Shown in pieces: positions 46,661 to 55,793 of a stretch of DNA of 64,000 bases. The notes beneath the pieces were generated by a model, which saw only the letters and a list, made by a program, of their open reading frames with translations, ran no database searches and was not told where the DNA came from. Source of the stretch: Mycobacterium sp. 3519A (lineage in GTDB: Bacteria > Actinomycetota > Actinomycetes > Mycobacteriales > Mycobacteriaceae). The DNA lies in assembly GCF_900240945.1 (NCBI RefSeq), contig NZ_OESG01000012.1, positions 310,001 to 374,000 of the forward strand, in the 5' to 3' direction. The translations under genes were made by a program, and so were the position numbers. Numbering within the stretch: position 1 is the first letter of the stretch; every line of letters starts with the position of its first letter.

Positions 46661-48244
46661 CTAACCAAGCCGTAGCAACTTCATCTCCGCGAGACGCTGC
46701 GGCAACCCGTCGACGTAAGCGGCCAGCGCGTGGTGGTCCGTCGGCATCGCGCGCTCAGCCGTGCCCGCCGCCAGCGCCGCGAGCAACGCGTCGCGATCGC
46801 GGCTGCCGTCCAGCAGTGGCAGCGCCAGCCGGTCCAGCGGCGACAACACCTGCGTCTCGTGCCAGAGGTTGAAGGTCGACGCCTCACTGTCGTTGCGCGT
46901 CAACTGCGCCATGCGCCTTGCGGTTTCGTCGAGCCGCAGATTGCCGGTCACGGGTTCGGGCGATACCGGGTGCAGTCGACAGCGCCCCTGCCCCTGCAGT
47001 GTCAGCACGCCCATCAGGTTGTCGACGAGGTCCGGGATGCCGTCACTGGGATTCAGCCCGGCGGCGACCAACCGCTCGTGCACCGCATCCACCAGATCTT
47101 CGCGTGACAGCGTCCACGGCCAGCGCGCGGTGAGTGCGTCCAGGGCGGCTTTGACCCCCGGATCGTTGGTGAACAGCGTCGCACCGTCGCCCTGGTCGAA
47201 TTCCTGACGCGAGTGGTCCAGCCGGGTTTCGCCGTCGACGGGCGGCGCCGACACGGCGATGTGGAAACGGCCGAATCGCGACGGGTCGGGGTTGTAGCGA
47301 ATCCGTTGCGCGCGCTCGGCATGTACGAACAGGGTTTCGCGGAACGTGCGATCGGCGACGAAGTCGAGATACTGCTCCACCAAAACCTGGACGCCGCCGC
47401 ACTTTTCGAGCAGATACTCCGCGACCTTCGGTCCGTAGTTGGCAGGCACCATCGCCTCGGGACGCGCCTCCGCCAGATACACCAGGCCGTGTGCGCCTGC
47501 GCGGCCGAGCATCTCGTAGAAGTAGCACGGCGCGTTGAACGTCTCGAGTTCGTCGTGCAGGAGGAACGAATCGGCGAACCCCAATGCGTGGCTCTTGGAG
47601 TCGGCGATGATCCGCGCCAGCGCGCTGTCCGCGGACTGCGCTTCCTCCAGGAAGTCGACCATGCGCCTGGCCTCGTGCACCTTCTCTTCTGGTGTGGTGC
47701 TGCCGCCGCTGGCCAGCAGCATCGCGTCGCGCAACACCTCCTTGGACTTCCAGCCCGGATACACGTTGTAGCTCAGGTAGGCGACGCCCTGCGGTGCGAG
47801 CAACCTTCGGAAGGCGGCCAGCAGCGCCTCCTGCACCTCCGGCGGCACCCAGCTGTAGACGCCGTGTGCGATGACGAAATCGAACTGGCCCAACGCATCC
47901 AGATCCAACTCGGCGATATCGCCGGGCAACAACTCCAGGTTGTCGAGGCCCAGCGCGTGTGCGCGCAGCCTGCCCTGGTCGATCTGCACTTGCGACAAGT
48001 CGATGCCAACGACGCGGGCATGCGGATGCGCCGCCGCGAACGGGAGCAGGTTACCCCCGCTGGCGCAGCCGATCTCGAGCACGCGGGCCGTCGCCAGATC
48101 GGGCGTCTCCAACCCGAACAGCCATGCGACCGCGGCCAGCAACCCGGGCGCCGACTGTGGAAATGAGTTCGAGGTGTACGGAGTCGCGTCGTAGTCGGCG
48201 CGAAGGCCGTCGATCGCGTCGGCCAAATCGTCAACTGGATGCAT
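46661..48244 (-). CDS. SAM-dependent methyltransferase with C-terminal regulatory domain
   Basis: A 527-residue protein from the ATG at 48244. Residues about 45-190 are a class I methyltransferase: motif I VLEIGCASGGNLLPFA, then VVGIDLSQVQID, LLPGDIAELDLD and FDFVIAHGVYSWVP. Residues about 215-300 match the methyltransferase regulatory domain (HDELETFNAPCYFYEML, YLAEARPEAM). A further helical C-terminal domain ends RLAEMKLLRLG. The substrate is unknown; related proteins methylate peptides or small metabolites. Cytoplasmic. Confidence 0.85.
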   Translation of the reverse strand: MHPVDDLADAIDGLRADYDATPYTSNSFPQSAPGLLAAVAWLFGLETPDLATARVLEIGCASGGNLLPFAAAHPHARVVGIDLSQVQIDQGRLRAHALGLDNLELLPGDIAELDLDALGQFDFVIAHGVYSWVPPEVQEALLAAFRRLLAPQGVAYLSYNVYPGWKSKEVLRDAMLLASGGSTTPEEKVHEARRMVDFLEEAQSADSALARIIADSKSHALGFADSFLLHDELETFNAPCYFYEMLGRAGAHGLVYLAEARPEAMVPANYGPKVAEYLLEKCGGVQVLVEQYLDFVADRTFRETLFVHAERAQRIRYNPDPSRFGRFHIAVSAPPVDGETRLDHSRQEFDQGDGATLFTNDPGVKAALDALTARWPWTLSREDLVDAVHERLVAAGLNPSDGIPDLVDNLMGVLTLQGQGRCRLHPVSPEPVTGNLRLDETARRMAQLTRNDSEASTFNLWHETQVLSPLDRLALPLLDGSRDRDALLAALAAGTAERAMPTDHHALAAYVDGLPQRLAEMKLLRLG

Positions 48245-48288
48245 CACCGCGGCATCCGACCACAACTTTCTTAACGGAAGGTGACGAT

Positions 48289-49695
48289 TCAGTAGGCCCT
48301 GGCGACGTAGGCGAGCGCGTCGTCGTCGTGATCGGTGTCGGGCAGCGAGCCGTCTGCCCGATGCAGGCACCGCACCGTCAGCCCGCGGGTCGCGAGATCC
48401 TGTTCGCCCGCGACGCCGACGGTTTTCCACGGCAGCCGTGCCACGCCCGACTGCGCGGCCTCGCGGGCCTGGTCGATCGAGGTGCAGTCGGTGACGGCCG
48501 CGTCGCGGCGGGCCGTCGCGGCCGCGAGCATGTCGTCCTGCATCTGCATGAGGAGGTGGGCGACCCGGTCGGCGACCTCGTCGACGCCCACTGTGGACTT
48601 CTCGCGCGTGTCGCGCCGGTACAGCAGCGCGGCGTTGTCCGCCAAATCGCGTGGCCCGATCTCCACCCGGATCGGCACCCCCTGCAGGTCCCAATCGGTG
48701 GCACGCCTGCCGAAGGAGTGGTCGACGTTGTCGTCGAGGATCACCCGCACGTTGCGGGCCGCTAGGTCGTCGACCAACGCCGCACCGGCCTTCGACACCG
48801 CACCGTCGTCGTCCTTGACCACGACGACAACGGCCTGCACGGGTGCCAGCGCTGGCGGCAAAACCAGCCCATGGTCGTCGCCGTGGCACATGATCAGACC
48901 ACCCAGCATCCGGGTGGACGCGCCCCACGACGTCGTCCAGCACAGCTCGCTGGCGCCGTCGACGTCGGAGTAGCTGATACCGAATGCGCGGCTGAACCGC
49001 TGGCCGAGTTCGTGTGAGGTGGCCATCTGCAGTGCCTTGCCGTCGCGCATGACGCCCTCACAGGTCATGGTGTTCTCGGCGCCGGCGAACCGCTCCGCGG
49101 CGGTCTTGCGGCCGACGATGACGGGCATCGCGAGCACGTTGACCAGGAAATCTTGGTAGACGTCGGACAGGATGCGGCGGGCGTACTGGCCGGCCTGGGC
49201 TTGGTTGGCGTGCGCGGTGTGGCCCTCCTGCCAGAGAAACTCCGTGGTACGCAGGAAGATTCGCGGTCTCAGCTCCCACCGGACGACGTTGGCCCACTGG
49301 TTGAGAAGCAGCGGGAGGTCGCGGTGGCTGTCGATCCACTTCGCCATGTACTCACCGACCACCGCCTCGCTGGTCGGGCGGATGGCAAGCGGTTCGGCGA
49401 GTTCCTTACCGCCGCCGTGCGTGACGACCGCGAGTTCGGGGCTGAAACCCTCGACGTGCTGGGCCTCGCGATCGAAGAAGCTCATCGGTATCAGCAACGG
49501 GAAGTAGGCATTCTGCGCGCCTGCGGCTTTGATGCGGGCGTCCACTTCGGCCTGCATGCGCTCCCAGATCGCGTAGCCGGTGGGCCTGACGACCATCGTT
49601 CCGCGCGCTGGCCCGTTGTCCGCCAGCTTGGCCTTGGTCAGCACGTCTTGGTACCAACGCGGGAAGTCGTCTTGCTGAGAGGTCAGCACCGCCAT
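48289..49695 (-). CDS. proS: Prolyl-tRNA synthetase, short eukaryote/archaeal type (ProS type 3)
   Basis: A 468-residue class II synthetase from the ATG at 49695. Motif 2 is RTTEFLWQEGHTAH, with PLAIRPTSEAVVGEYMAKW before it; motif 3 is GGLIMCHGDDHGLVLPP. The chain ends in Tyr (YVARAY), the C-terminal Tyr typical of the eukaryote/archaeal-type enzyme. It lacks the long editing insertion of the usual bacterial ProRS, which is about 580 residues in M. tuberculosis. So this is the ProS type 3 form. Whether the genome has a second ProRS cannot be seen. Start chosen because MAVLTSQQDDFPRWYQDV is the expected N-terminus. Confidence 0.94.
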   Translation of the reverse strand: MAVLTSQQDDFPRWYQDVLTKAKLADNGPARGTMVVRPTGYAIWERMQAEVDARIKAAGAQNAYFPLLIPMSFFDREAQHVEGFSPELAVVTHGGGKELAEPLAIRPTSEAVVGEYMAKWIDSHRDLPLLLNQWANVVRWELRPRIFLRTTEFLWQEGHTAHANQAQAGQYARRILSDVYQDFLVNVLAMPVIVGRKTAAERFAGAENTMTCEGVMRDGKALQMATSHELGQRFSRAFGISYSDVDGASELCWTTSWGASTRMLGGLIMCHGDDHGLVLPPALAPVQAVVVVVKDDDGAVSKAGAALVDDLAARNVRVILDDNVDHSFGRRATDWDLQGVPIRVEIGPRDLADNAALLYRRDTREKSTVGVDEVADRVAHLLMQMQDDMLAAATARRDAAVTDCTSIDQAREAAQSGVARLPWKTVGVAGEQDLATRGLTVRCLHRADGSLPDTDHDDDALAYVARAY

Positions 49696-49763
49696 AGGAC
49701 CAAGGCTAGAGGTGTGGGGGAAGCGAATTTTTCCGTTGTCGGGGCTGCCGTAACCTCCGTGGC

Positions 49764-50531
49764 GTGAGTCGATGGTTCCCGTTCGCTCTGGCGTTCGTCG
49801 TCGCCGCCGCGGTGTTGGCGGCGCCCGCAAGCGCCGATCCGGATGCGCTGTGGACCATCGTGCACGACCAGTGCGTGCCGGATCAGCAGGCGCACGCCGA
49901 CCCCGCACCGTGCTCGCAGGTGAACCTCGACGGGGGACAGCAGCGCGGATACGCCGTTCTGAAGGATCTCGTCGGCGCGACACAGTTTCTGCTGATTCCC
50001 ACCGAGCGGATCTCCGGTATCGAAAGCCCCGCGGTACTCGCCCCGAACGCGCCCAACTACTTCGAGCCAGCGTGGGAGGCAAGGAGATTCGTCGACGACC
50101 GGGCAGGTGTCGACATTCCCCGCGACTGGATGAGCCTCGCCGTCAACTCCGCCGCCGCGCGAACACAGAGTCAACTGCACATCCACATCGATTGTGTCCG
50201 CGCCGATGTGCGGGACACGCTGAGCCGACGCATCGCCGAGGTCGGCCCGCAGTGGACGCCGTTCCCCGAAACCTTGATGGGACACCGGTACCAGGCGCTG
50301 GCCGTGGCGGGTGAGACGCTCGTGGCCACCAATCCTGTTCAATTGCTTGCGAAGCGGGCTGACGACATGGGTGCCGAAACGCTTGCGGTCGTGGGTGCGT
50401 ATCTGGCCGACGGCCGGCCGGGCTTCGTGGTGCTCGCCAGCCGCGCCGACCCGGCGCTGCCGAATTCGGGTGCGGCTGAGGAACTGCAGGACCATGCGGC
50501 ATGCCCACCGAGAGGACAGTGGGCCAAGTGA
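49764..50531 (+). CDS. cdh: CDP-diacylglycerol diphosphatase
   Basis: A 255-residue protein with an N-terminal signal/anchor (WFPFALAFVVAAAVLAAPASA) and a Cdh domain. The HIT-like His motif is SQLHIHIDCVRADV. Other family blocks are ALWTIVHDQCVPDQ, ILIP-like FLLIPTERISGIESP and WMSLAVNSAAARTQS. It hydrolyses CDP-diacylglycerol to CMP and phosphatidate at the membrane. GTG start at 49764. It is divergent from proS with a 68-base spacer. Confidence 0.92.
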   Translation: MSRWFPFALAFVVAAAVLAAPASADPDALWTIVHDQCVPDQQAHADPAPCSQVNLDGGQQRGYAVLKDLVGATQFLLIPTERISGIESPAVLAPNAPNYFEPAWEARRFVDDRAGVDIPRDWMSLAVNSAAARTQSQLHIHIDCVRADVRDTLSRRIAEVGPQWTPFPETLMGHRYQALAVAGETLVATNPVQLLAKRADDMGAETLAVVGAYLADGRPGFVVLASRADPALPNSGAAEELQDHAACPPRGQWAK

Positions 50532-50579
50532 ATGCCGACGACAAGTGAACTGCACGGTGCTGCGGGACGTGCCTAACGT

Positions 50580-50759
50580 ATGACATCGAAGATCCTCGCG
50601 GCGATCTGTTCGTCCGGCGTGATCGTTGCCGGCGCTGCGGCGGTTGCCGTGGTGCCGACTGAAACGGGACCCGCGCTTTCGAACTCGACGACCACGACCA
50701 GCACGACAACACCCCCATCGACCATGCCGAGATCGCCGGGGTACATGGGCGGCTACTGA
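50580..50759 (+). CDS. 59-residue exported or membrane peptide, Ser/Thr-rich
   Basis: A short gene from the ATG at 50580 to the TGA at 50757-50759. The product begins MTSKILAAICSSGVIVAGAA with a hydrophobic core, then a Thr/Ser-rich tail (STTTTSTTTPPSTMPRS) and ends PGYMGGY. It follows cdh by 48 bases on the same strand. The layout fits a small exported or anchored protein. No named family recognised; codon bias (G/C in third position) supports coding. Confidence 0.6.
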   Translation: MTSKILAAICSSGVIVAGAAAVAVVPTETGPALSNSTTTTSTTTPPSTMPRSPGYMGGY

Positions 50760-50769
50760 AGACGCCTGA

Positions 50770-51054
50770 TCAGACGCACAAGTTGAACAGGCACACTCCG
50801 CCCGGAGGCTCCCAGCCGCCGTTCCAACCGCCCGGAATGGGTCCACCCTGCCAAGCCGGTGGCGCCCAGCCGACCGGACCTGGTCCGCCCCAACCGGGCC
50901 CGCCGTGCCACGGAGCGGGCGGCCCCGGATGCCAGTCGACAGGGACAGGCGCAGGCCCAGGGTCGGCGTTGGCGACTCCGGCGCCGATCCCGACGGCGCC
51001 GGCAGCGAGCCCACCGGCGATGGCCAGGCCGGCAACGAACTTGACGGGTTTCAT
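50770..51054 (-). CDS. Small exported Gly/Pro/Trp-rich protein
   Basis: A 94-residue protein. The signal peptide is MKPVKFVAGLAIAGGLAAGA with cleavage expected after VANADP. The mature part is Gly/Pro/Trp-rich (PPAPWHGGPGWGGPG, GGWNGGWEPPGG) and ends in two Cys (VCLFNLCV) that may form a disulfide. This is a common type of short mycobacterial secreted protein, without a known function. It is convergent with the 59-residue gene. Confidence 0.82.
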   Translation of the reverse strand: MKPVKFVAGLAIAGGLAAGAVGIGAGVANADPGPAPVPVDWHPGPPAPWHGGPGWGGPGPVGWAPPAWQGGPIPGGWNGGWEPPGGVCLFNLCV

Positions 51055-51154
51055 CGTTGATCACTCCTTGTGGTTCGTCGATCAGGACAACACCACTCAT
51101 GTTCGTCAGTGAACGTAAGCACGCACTGTGCGCCACTTCAGCATCAGCTATTCA

Positions 51155-51820
51155 TCAACCGAGAATGAGCGGCAGCTTCTCGGTCAGCGGGCCCAACTGG
51201 CCGCGTTGTTCGTCGGTAGGGGAGCGTCTTCCGGTGCCGATCAGCAGGGCGTCCTCATCGGACAGCAACGCGGGAAACGTTGCGCCGGCGATACTCTCGA
51301 GCATTTCCCGTGCGCGTGTCAGGCCCGCCGCGGGTGGTCCCGACGCGGTCGGAACACAGGCGATCAGGTCGAGATGGTGCAGCGTCCATTCGAGGACGTA
51401 CGCGGACAGATAGTCGGCCGCGGTGAGGACTTGCTCACGGGTGCGCACTCGCATGTCGGGGTCGACGAGTTCGGCGGCGCGGCCCGCCGCAGCACCGACA
51501 TCGTCAAGGTGAAACTTCAGCAGTCCCGGATCCGCGTAGGCGGCGGCCAGCCGGACGGTGAGGGCGTCGAGTGGGTCGTCACCGCTCGGCGGGGCGTCGG
51601 CGATTTCCCAGTAGGTGATGTCGTCGCGCGTCGGTTCGGCGTCCGAGGGCGTGACGAGCGTGATCAACACATCCTGGGCATCGATGACCAAGTGGCACAC
51701 CAGGTCTCGCACCAGCCAGCCCGCGCACCCTGACGGTTTCGCAAAGTCCGCGTCGTCGAGTTCGGCCACCGTCGAGCGCAGGGCCGTCCACGACCGTGAG
51801 AACTGGGTCAGTTGTTGCAC
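51155..51820 (-). CDS. Maleylpyruvate isomerase/DinB-superfamily protein
   Basis: A 221-residue protein from the GTG at 51820. The mycothiol-dependent maleylpyruvate isomerase N-terminal-type bundle is visible: FAKPSGCAGWLVRDLVCHLVIDAQD with a metal His, and ADYLSAYVLEWTLHHLDLI with two more His. These form the metal site of the MDMPI group, whose members use mycothiol. The start overlaps the end of the upstream gene by 13 bases, so the two are translationally linked. Substrate unknown. Confidence 0.8.
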   Translation of the reverse strand: MQQLTQFSRSWTALRSTVAELDDADFAKPSGCAGWLVRDLVCHLVIDAQDVLITLVTPSDAEPTRDDITYWEIADAPPSGDDPLDALTVRLAAAYADPGLLKFHLDDVGAAAGRAAELVDPDMRVRTREQVLTAADYLSAYVLEWTLHHLDLIACVPTASGPPAAGLTRAREMLESIAGATFPALLSDEDALLIGTGRRSPTDEQRGQLGPLTEKLPLILG

Positions 51821-52239
51821 AGGTGGCAGCACTCCCTGTCGTCGTCGTTCAAGTTGTGCAGGAACACTGCGTGATTCGGGGCGTAGTCGAGCAGGTGCCA
51901 ACGCTGACCGGCGGCGGCGCCGTCGACCATGGCCAACTGGAAGCGCTTGTGTGCTGCGAACCGGTCGGCGGCCCAGCCGAGTTCGGAGACGTCGAATCCG
52001 ACGATGGACTGGTCATGCTCCGCGAGCCGGACGACGGTGGCGATCTCGGCGTCGGTGCGCGCAAGATCGGATCCGCTGAGCAATAACACGTCGAGAAACA
52101 CGGACGTCAGGCCGTTGCTCATCATCACGTCCGCGGCGCCGGAGTCGTGGTCGGCGGTGATGAGGTTGCCCACGAGGCCCATCAAACACAACTGCCACGG
52201 GACTAGTTGACCGGCGCACCGGTAACCATCGGCCGTCAT
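51808..52239 (-). CDS. Conserved hypothetical protein with Cys-rich C-terminus
   Basis: A 143-residue protein from the ATG at 52239, starting MTADGYRCAGQLVPWQLCLMG and ending NDDDRECCHLCNN. The middle has VFLDVLLLSGSDLARTDAEI and RWHLLDYAPNHAVFLHNLNDDD. The C-terminal CCxxC cluster could bind metal or a thiol. No domain recognised. The overlap with the MDMPI-like gene suggests they work together. Confidence 0.65.
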   Translation of the reverse strand: MTADGYRCAGQLVPWQLCLMGLVGNLITADHDSGAADVMMSNGLTSVFLDVLLLSGSDLARTDAEIATVVRLAEHDQSIVGFDVSELGWAADRFAAHKRFQLAMVDGAAAGQRWHLLDYAPNHAVFLHNLNDDDRECCHLCNN

Positions 52240-52351
52240 CGACCGATAAGCCACACGACGAACCAGGTATCGCTGACCGAGGTGAGGCGCTAGCCTTGCT
52301 CGGAAGTCGGGTCCGGCGCTCTGGGGCGCCACCAGAGAGGACAACCGGTTC

Positions 52352-52954
52352 ATGACCGAACGAACACGCGCCACGCTGGTGCGGGTGGCAGTCGCGGGTG
52401 CAGTCATCGCTGGTGGCGCGCTTGCCGCGGCCGGACAAGCCGTCGCGGAACCCGCTGCGCCGCTACCGACGCCGACTCCTGGCGTGCCGCCGCCACCCGG
52501 CCAGCCGGTGCTGGACCCGAACGCCGGGGCGCTGGCGGCACCTCCGCCCCCGCCTGCGGGGCCGCCGACGGTGCCGGAGATTCAGAATCCCGTCTACGGC
52601 GCCGGGCAGACGCCGGGCAATTTCGGGTACCTGCGGGATCTGTGGCACACCTTCCACAGCGGCAACCCGCTGGAGAACCTGACCGCGCCGATCGAAGGGG
52701 CGCCAGGGCCGCCGCCAGGTGCTGGCCCGCCGCCGCAACTGCCGCCCGGGTACGTCTCCATCAACGCCCCCGAGTCCAACGGGCCCCCGCCCAAGGGACC
52801 GGCGACGGGCGGACCGCCGTTGCCGCCCGGGTACTACCCGCTGAACGGCCCGCCGCCCCCCGGATACTTCGACACTCCGCCTGCCGACCCGGCGGCTCCT
52901 CCCGCCGACCCGGCGGCACCGCCGATCCTTCCGCCGGCGCCGCCCACTCCTTGA
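52352..52954 (+). CDS. Exported Pro-rich protein
   Basis: A 200-residue protein. The signal peptide is RVAVAGAVIAGGALAAAGQAVA with cleavage before EPAAP. More than a third of the mature chain is Pro, with repeated PPGY and PADPAAP units (PPLPPGYYPLNGPPPPGYF). A less repetitive central segment is PVYGAGQTPGNFGYLRDLWH. It is probably extended in the cell wall. No catalytic domain visible; function unknown. Confidence 0.78.
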   Translation: MTERTRATLVRVAVAGAVIAGGALAAAGQAVAEPAAPLPTPTPGVPPPPGQPVLDPNAGALAAPPPPPAGPPTVPEIQNPVYGAGQTPGNFGYLRDLWHTFHSGNPLENLTAPIEGAPGPPPGAGPPPQLPPGYVSINAPESNGPPPKGPATGGPPLPPGYYPLNGPPPPGYFDTPPADPAAPPADPAAPPILPPAPPTP

Positions 52955-53007
52955 TCTAGGAACCGACGTACAGGACCAACCCAGATTCCGCTCCTACGCT
53001 CGCGGAA

Positions 53008-53997
53008 ATGAAGTTGGTCGGTTTGGAAGAACACTTCGCGACGCCCGAGTTGATCGGCGCATGGCAGGCCCTGGAGCCGCAGTGGCGAGACGTCGGCATC
53101 GCCAGTTCGGCCGATGACGAAATCGGCCTCCGGCTGACCGATCTCGACGGCGAGCGGATCGCCGCGATGGACGCCACCGGTCTCGACGTCTCCGTGCTGT
53201 CGATGACCACCCCTGGGCTGCAGAACCTCAACCCGCAGGATGCGGTGGCGTTACAAGCGGTGTCCAACGACACGCTCGCCGACGCGGTGCGCCGCCATCC
53301 CGATCGGCTGCAGGGCTTCGCCGCACTCGCGACCCCTGCCCCGGACGCTGCCGCGGCCGAACTCGAAAGGGCCGTCAGGAAACTCGGGTTCAACGGCGCC
53401 ATGCTCTACGGGCGCACCCGCGACCGCAATCTCGATCATCGTGACTTCTGGCCGATCTTCGAGGCGGCGGAGGCACTCAACGCGCCGTTGTACCTGCACC
53501 CGCAGCCGCCGCCACCGAACGTGCGGGCCGCCTACTACAGCGGACTGGGCGATGCCGTCGACGCCGCGTTGGCCACCCATGGATTCGGGTGGCATTACGA
53601 CGCGGGTCTGCAACTGCTCCGGCTGATCCTTGCCGGCGTGCTCGATCGGTTCCCGGATCTGCAACTGATTCTCGGGCACTGGGGCGAGGTGATGCTGTTC
53701 TACCTCGACCGCATCGACAGGATGACGAACATCGCCGGCCTCGCCCGGCCGATCTCGGAGTACGTGCGCACCAACGTCTACGTCACGCCGGGCGGCGTGT
53801 TCAGCCAGCGTTACCTGCAATGGTCTCACGAGGTGCTCGGCGCCGACCGCATTCTGTTCGCCTCCGACTATCCCTATGTGCTGGCGGCGGATGGCGGCAG
53901 CCGCCGCTTCCTCGAGGAGGCCGACCTCAGCGAAACGGAACGGGAGAGCATCGGCGCGGGCAACTGGGACAAGCTGTGCGCCGGAATCCGTCGGTGA
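53008..53997 (+). CDS. Amidohydrolase 2 family (ACMSD / gamma-resorcylate decarboxylase-like)
   Basis: A 329-residue TIM-barrel metal enzyme. The N-terminal ExH is in MKLVGLEEHFATPE, with further His in LYLHPQPPPP and LILGHWGEVMLFY, and the metal Asp in ILFASDYPYVL. This is the ligand set of the ACMSD-like group, which decarboxylates or hydrolyses aromatic acids. The length matches (320-340). No aromatic-degradation partner is adjacent, so the substrate remains open. Confidence 0.9.
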   Translation: MKLVGLEEHFATPELIGAWQALEPQWRDVGIASSADDEIGLRLTDLDGERIAAMDATGLDVSVLSMTTPGLQNLNPQDAVALQAVSNDTLADAVRRHPDRLQGFAALATPAPDAAAAELERAVRKLGFNGAMLYGRTRDRNLDHRDFWPIFEAAEALNAPLYLHPQPPPPNVRAAYYSGLGDAVDAALATHGFGWHYDAGLQLLRLILAGVLDRFPDLQLILGHWGEVMLFYLDRIDRMTNIAGLARPISEYVRTNVYVTPGGVFSQRYLQWSHEVLGADRILFASDYPYVLAADGGSRRFLEEADLSETERESIGAGNWDKLCAGIRR

Positions 53998-54098
53998 TCT
54001 GACCGGCGCTGCAGGGGAGCGGCCAGCTGCGCCGAGGGTGGGCTAGGATGCTTATGTCAGCTAAGGATCCGGTTTCGTCTCACCACTGGAGTCATGTC

Positions 54099-54380
54099 AT
54101 GACCTCGATCAAGACCACTCTGGCTGCGATCGCAGTCGCGGGCGGGCTCTCGGCAGCAATCACCGGCATGGGTGCCGCCGTCGCGAACGCTGACCCCGCA
54201 CCACCGCCGCCCGCGCCCGTGCAAGGTGAAGTGCCGCCGGACTGGGCGCCCCGCAAGCCGGCCGACGTCTGGGACGGGCAACCCGTCGTGTGGTACTCGG
54301 GTTGGGGCGGACGCTGGGGCGTGTGGATCAACGGAGGCTTCATTCCGCTGTCGTCGAACCCGGTTACCGGCGGCGGCTAA
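54099..54380 (+). CDS. Small exported Trp/Gly/Pro protein
   Basis: A 93-residue protein. I use the ATG at 54099, where GGAG lies 7 bases upstream, instead of an earlier in-frame ATG at 54048. The signal peptide is TSIKTTLAAIAVAGGLSAAI with cleavage near VANADP. The mature part is VPPDWAPRKPADVWDGQPVV then WYSGWGGRWGVWINGGF. The VANADP cleavage site and length match the protein at 50770-51054. Function unknown. It is convergent with the FKBP gene, one base apart. Confidence 0.78.
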   Translation: MTSIKTTLAAIAVAGGLSAAITGMGAAVANADPAPPPPAPVQGEVPPDWAPRKPADVWDGQPVVWYSGWGGRWGVWINGGFIPLSSNPVTGGG

Positions 54381-54381
54381 C

Positions 54382-55026
54382 TCAGCCCGAAATACCGAGG
54401 ACCTTGATCGCGAAGATGAGCGAGTCGCCCTTCTGGATGCCGGCGCTCGGCTGACCTTCCGGATATCCGTCGGCAGGGGTCATCGCGACCGCCACAGTGG
54501 ATCCGACGTTCTGTCCGGCGATGGCCTTCTGGAAACCGGGCACGACGCCGGTGAGCGGGAACTCGGCGGCTTGTCCGCGTTCGTAGCTGCTGTCGAACAC
54601 AGAACCGTCGCGTCCGTTCACGCCCATGTAGCAGACCGACACCGTCGCCGTGGGCGGCACGACCGGGCCGTCGCCGGGCTTCAACGTGTGAACCAGCGTG
54701 TCGGTCACGCTGAACGGGCCGTTGACCTTGATCAGCGGAGCGACCGTATCGGTGGATCCGGTGACCGCGACACTGCCGGTGGCACCGGACTGCGTCCACT
54801 CGGGTGCGCCGTCGGCGGGTGGAGGCGCCGTCGGGCAGGTGCTGGAGTCGGTTGCGGTTTCCGCGATGGACGGCGCGGTGAACACGTCGGTGCCGGAGGC
54901 CGACGATGACGTCGCCGCGGACGGCGTTGAATCCGAACCGCATGCGGCAAGGGTGACGGCGAGCGTCGCGGCACCGGTGGCGAGCGCAACGAATGAAGGC
55001 CAACGAGAGAAGTTCACGCTCGACAC
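54382..55026 (-). CDS. FKBP-type peptidyl-prolyl isomerase lipoprotein
   Basis: A 214-residue protein. The lipobox is VTLAACGSDS, so it is an anchored lipoprotein. A Ser/Thr linker precedes the FKBP domain (about residues 105-214): VSVCYMGVNGRDGSVFDSSY, PLTGVVPGFQKAIAGQNVGS and a VAMTPADGYPEGQ loop. Several aromatic pocket residues of canonical FKBPs are changed, so isomerase activity may be weak. It would act on secreted proteins outside the membrane. Confidence 0.86.
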   Translation of the reverse strand: MSSVNFSRWPSFVALATGAATLAVTLAACGSDSTPSAATSSSASGTDVFTAPSIAETATDSSTCPTAPPPADGAPEWTQSGATGSVAVTGSTDTVAPLIKVNGPFSVTDTLVHTLKPGDGPVVPPTATVSVCYMGVNGRDGSVFDSSYERGQAAEFPLTGVVPGFQKAIAGQNVGSTVAVAMTPADGYPEGQPSAGIQKGDSLIFAIKVLGISG

Positions 55027-55040
55027 GCTACACAGGTCGA

Positions 55041-55649
55041 CTATTCGATCGCGATCTTGCGTAAGAGGTAATTCCAGTACAGGACTTCCCGGCCCTCATC
55101 CTCATAGCCGAGCGTCTTCTCCGACGTCACGACCTCGAAGCCCGAGTCGGTGATCATGGGCAGGATTTCGTCCGCGGAATACGATTTGAGCCCGGACTGC
55201 GCATACAGATCGCTCTTGTCGGGCACGGTCAGTCCGAAGACGCCGCCGGGGAGTAGTTTTCGGTGTACCTGTCGCAGCAGGCGGGCGGGATAGATGATGT
55301 ACTCCATCACGCCGAGCATCACCGCCGCATGGAACGACGAGTCCTTGACCCGCCACTGCGATTCGAGGTCTTGTTCAATCACCTTCTTGTACGGCAACTT
55401 TCGCGCACGACGGACCATGGCGCCGACGCCGTCGATGCCGGTGACGTCGTGGCCGTGTTCGAAGAACACCAGCGACGAGAGCCCCGTACCGCAGCCGAGG
55501 TCGAGGATGTTCGCCCGGATCGGCCCCAGCGCATCGAGGATCAGCTGTGGCACCTCGACGTACGCGGTGTACTTCATGTCATCGCGCAGATCGCGTTCGT
55601 AGGTCTTCGCGAGGTGTGAATAGATCGCTTTCACCGATGTGAGCCGCAC
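55041..55649 (-). CDS. Class I SAM-dependent methyltransferase
   Basis: A 202-residue methyltransferase. Motif I is ILDLGCGTGLSSLVFF, then VTGIDGVGAMVRRAR; post-motif ESQWRVKDSSFHAAVMLGVME and LLPGGVFGLTVPD. No extra domain is present. It is small and cytoplasmic; the substrate is unknown. It ends 14 bases before the start of the FKBP gene on the same strand. Confidence 0.87.
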   Translation of the reverse strand: MRLTSVKAIYSHLAKTYERDLRDDMKYTAYVEVPQLILDALGPIRANILDLGCGTGLSSLVFFEHGHDVTGIDGVGAMVRRARKLPYKKVIEQDLESQWRVKDSSFHAAVMLGVMEYIIYPARLLRQVHRKLLPGGVFGLTVPDKSDLYAQSGLKSYSADEILPMITDSGFEVVTSEKTLGYEDEGREVLYWNYLLRKIAIE

Positions 55650-55793
55650 CGGAACAGACGATAGCGCGAAAGGATGCGCGACAGCGGCCGAATCGCCGAG
55701 GCCGATACCCCCGACTGCGAAAAGTGTTGGACCGGTGGCGAACCGCTTGTTAGTGTGCGCAAGGCCGTGACATCACGCGAGGAGGTGAGACCC

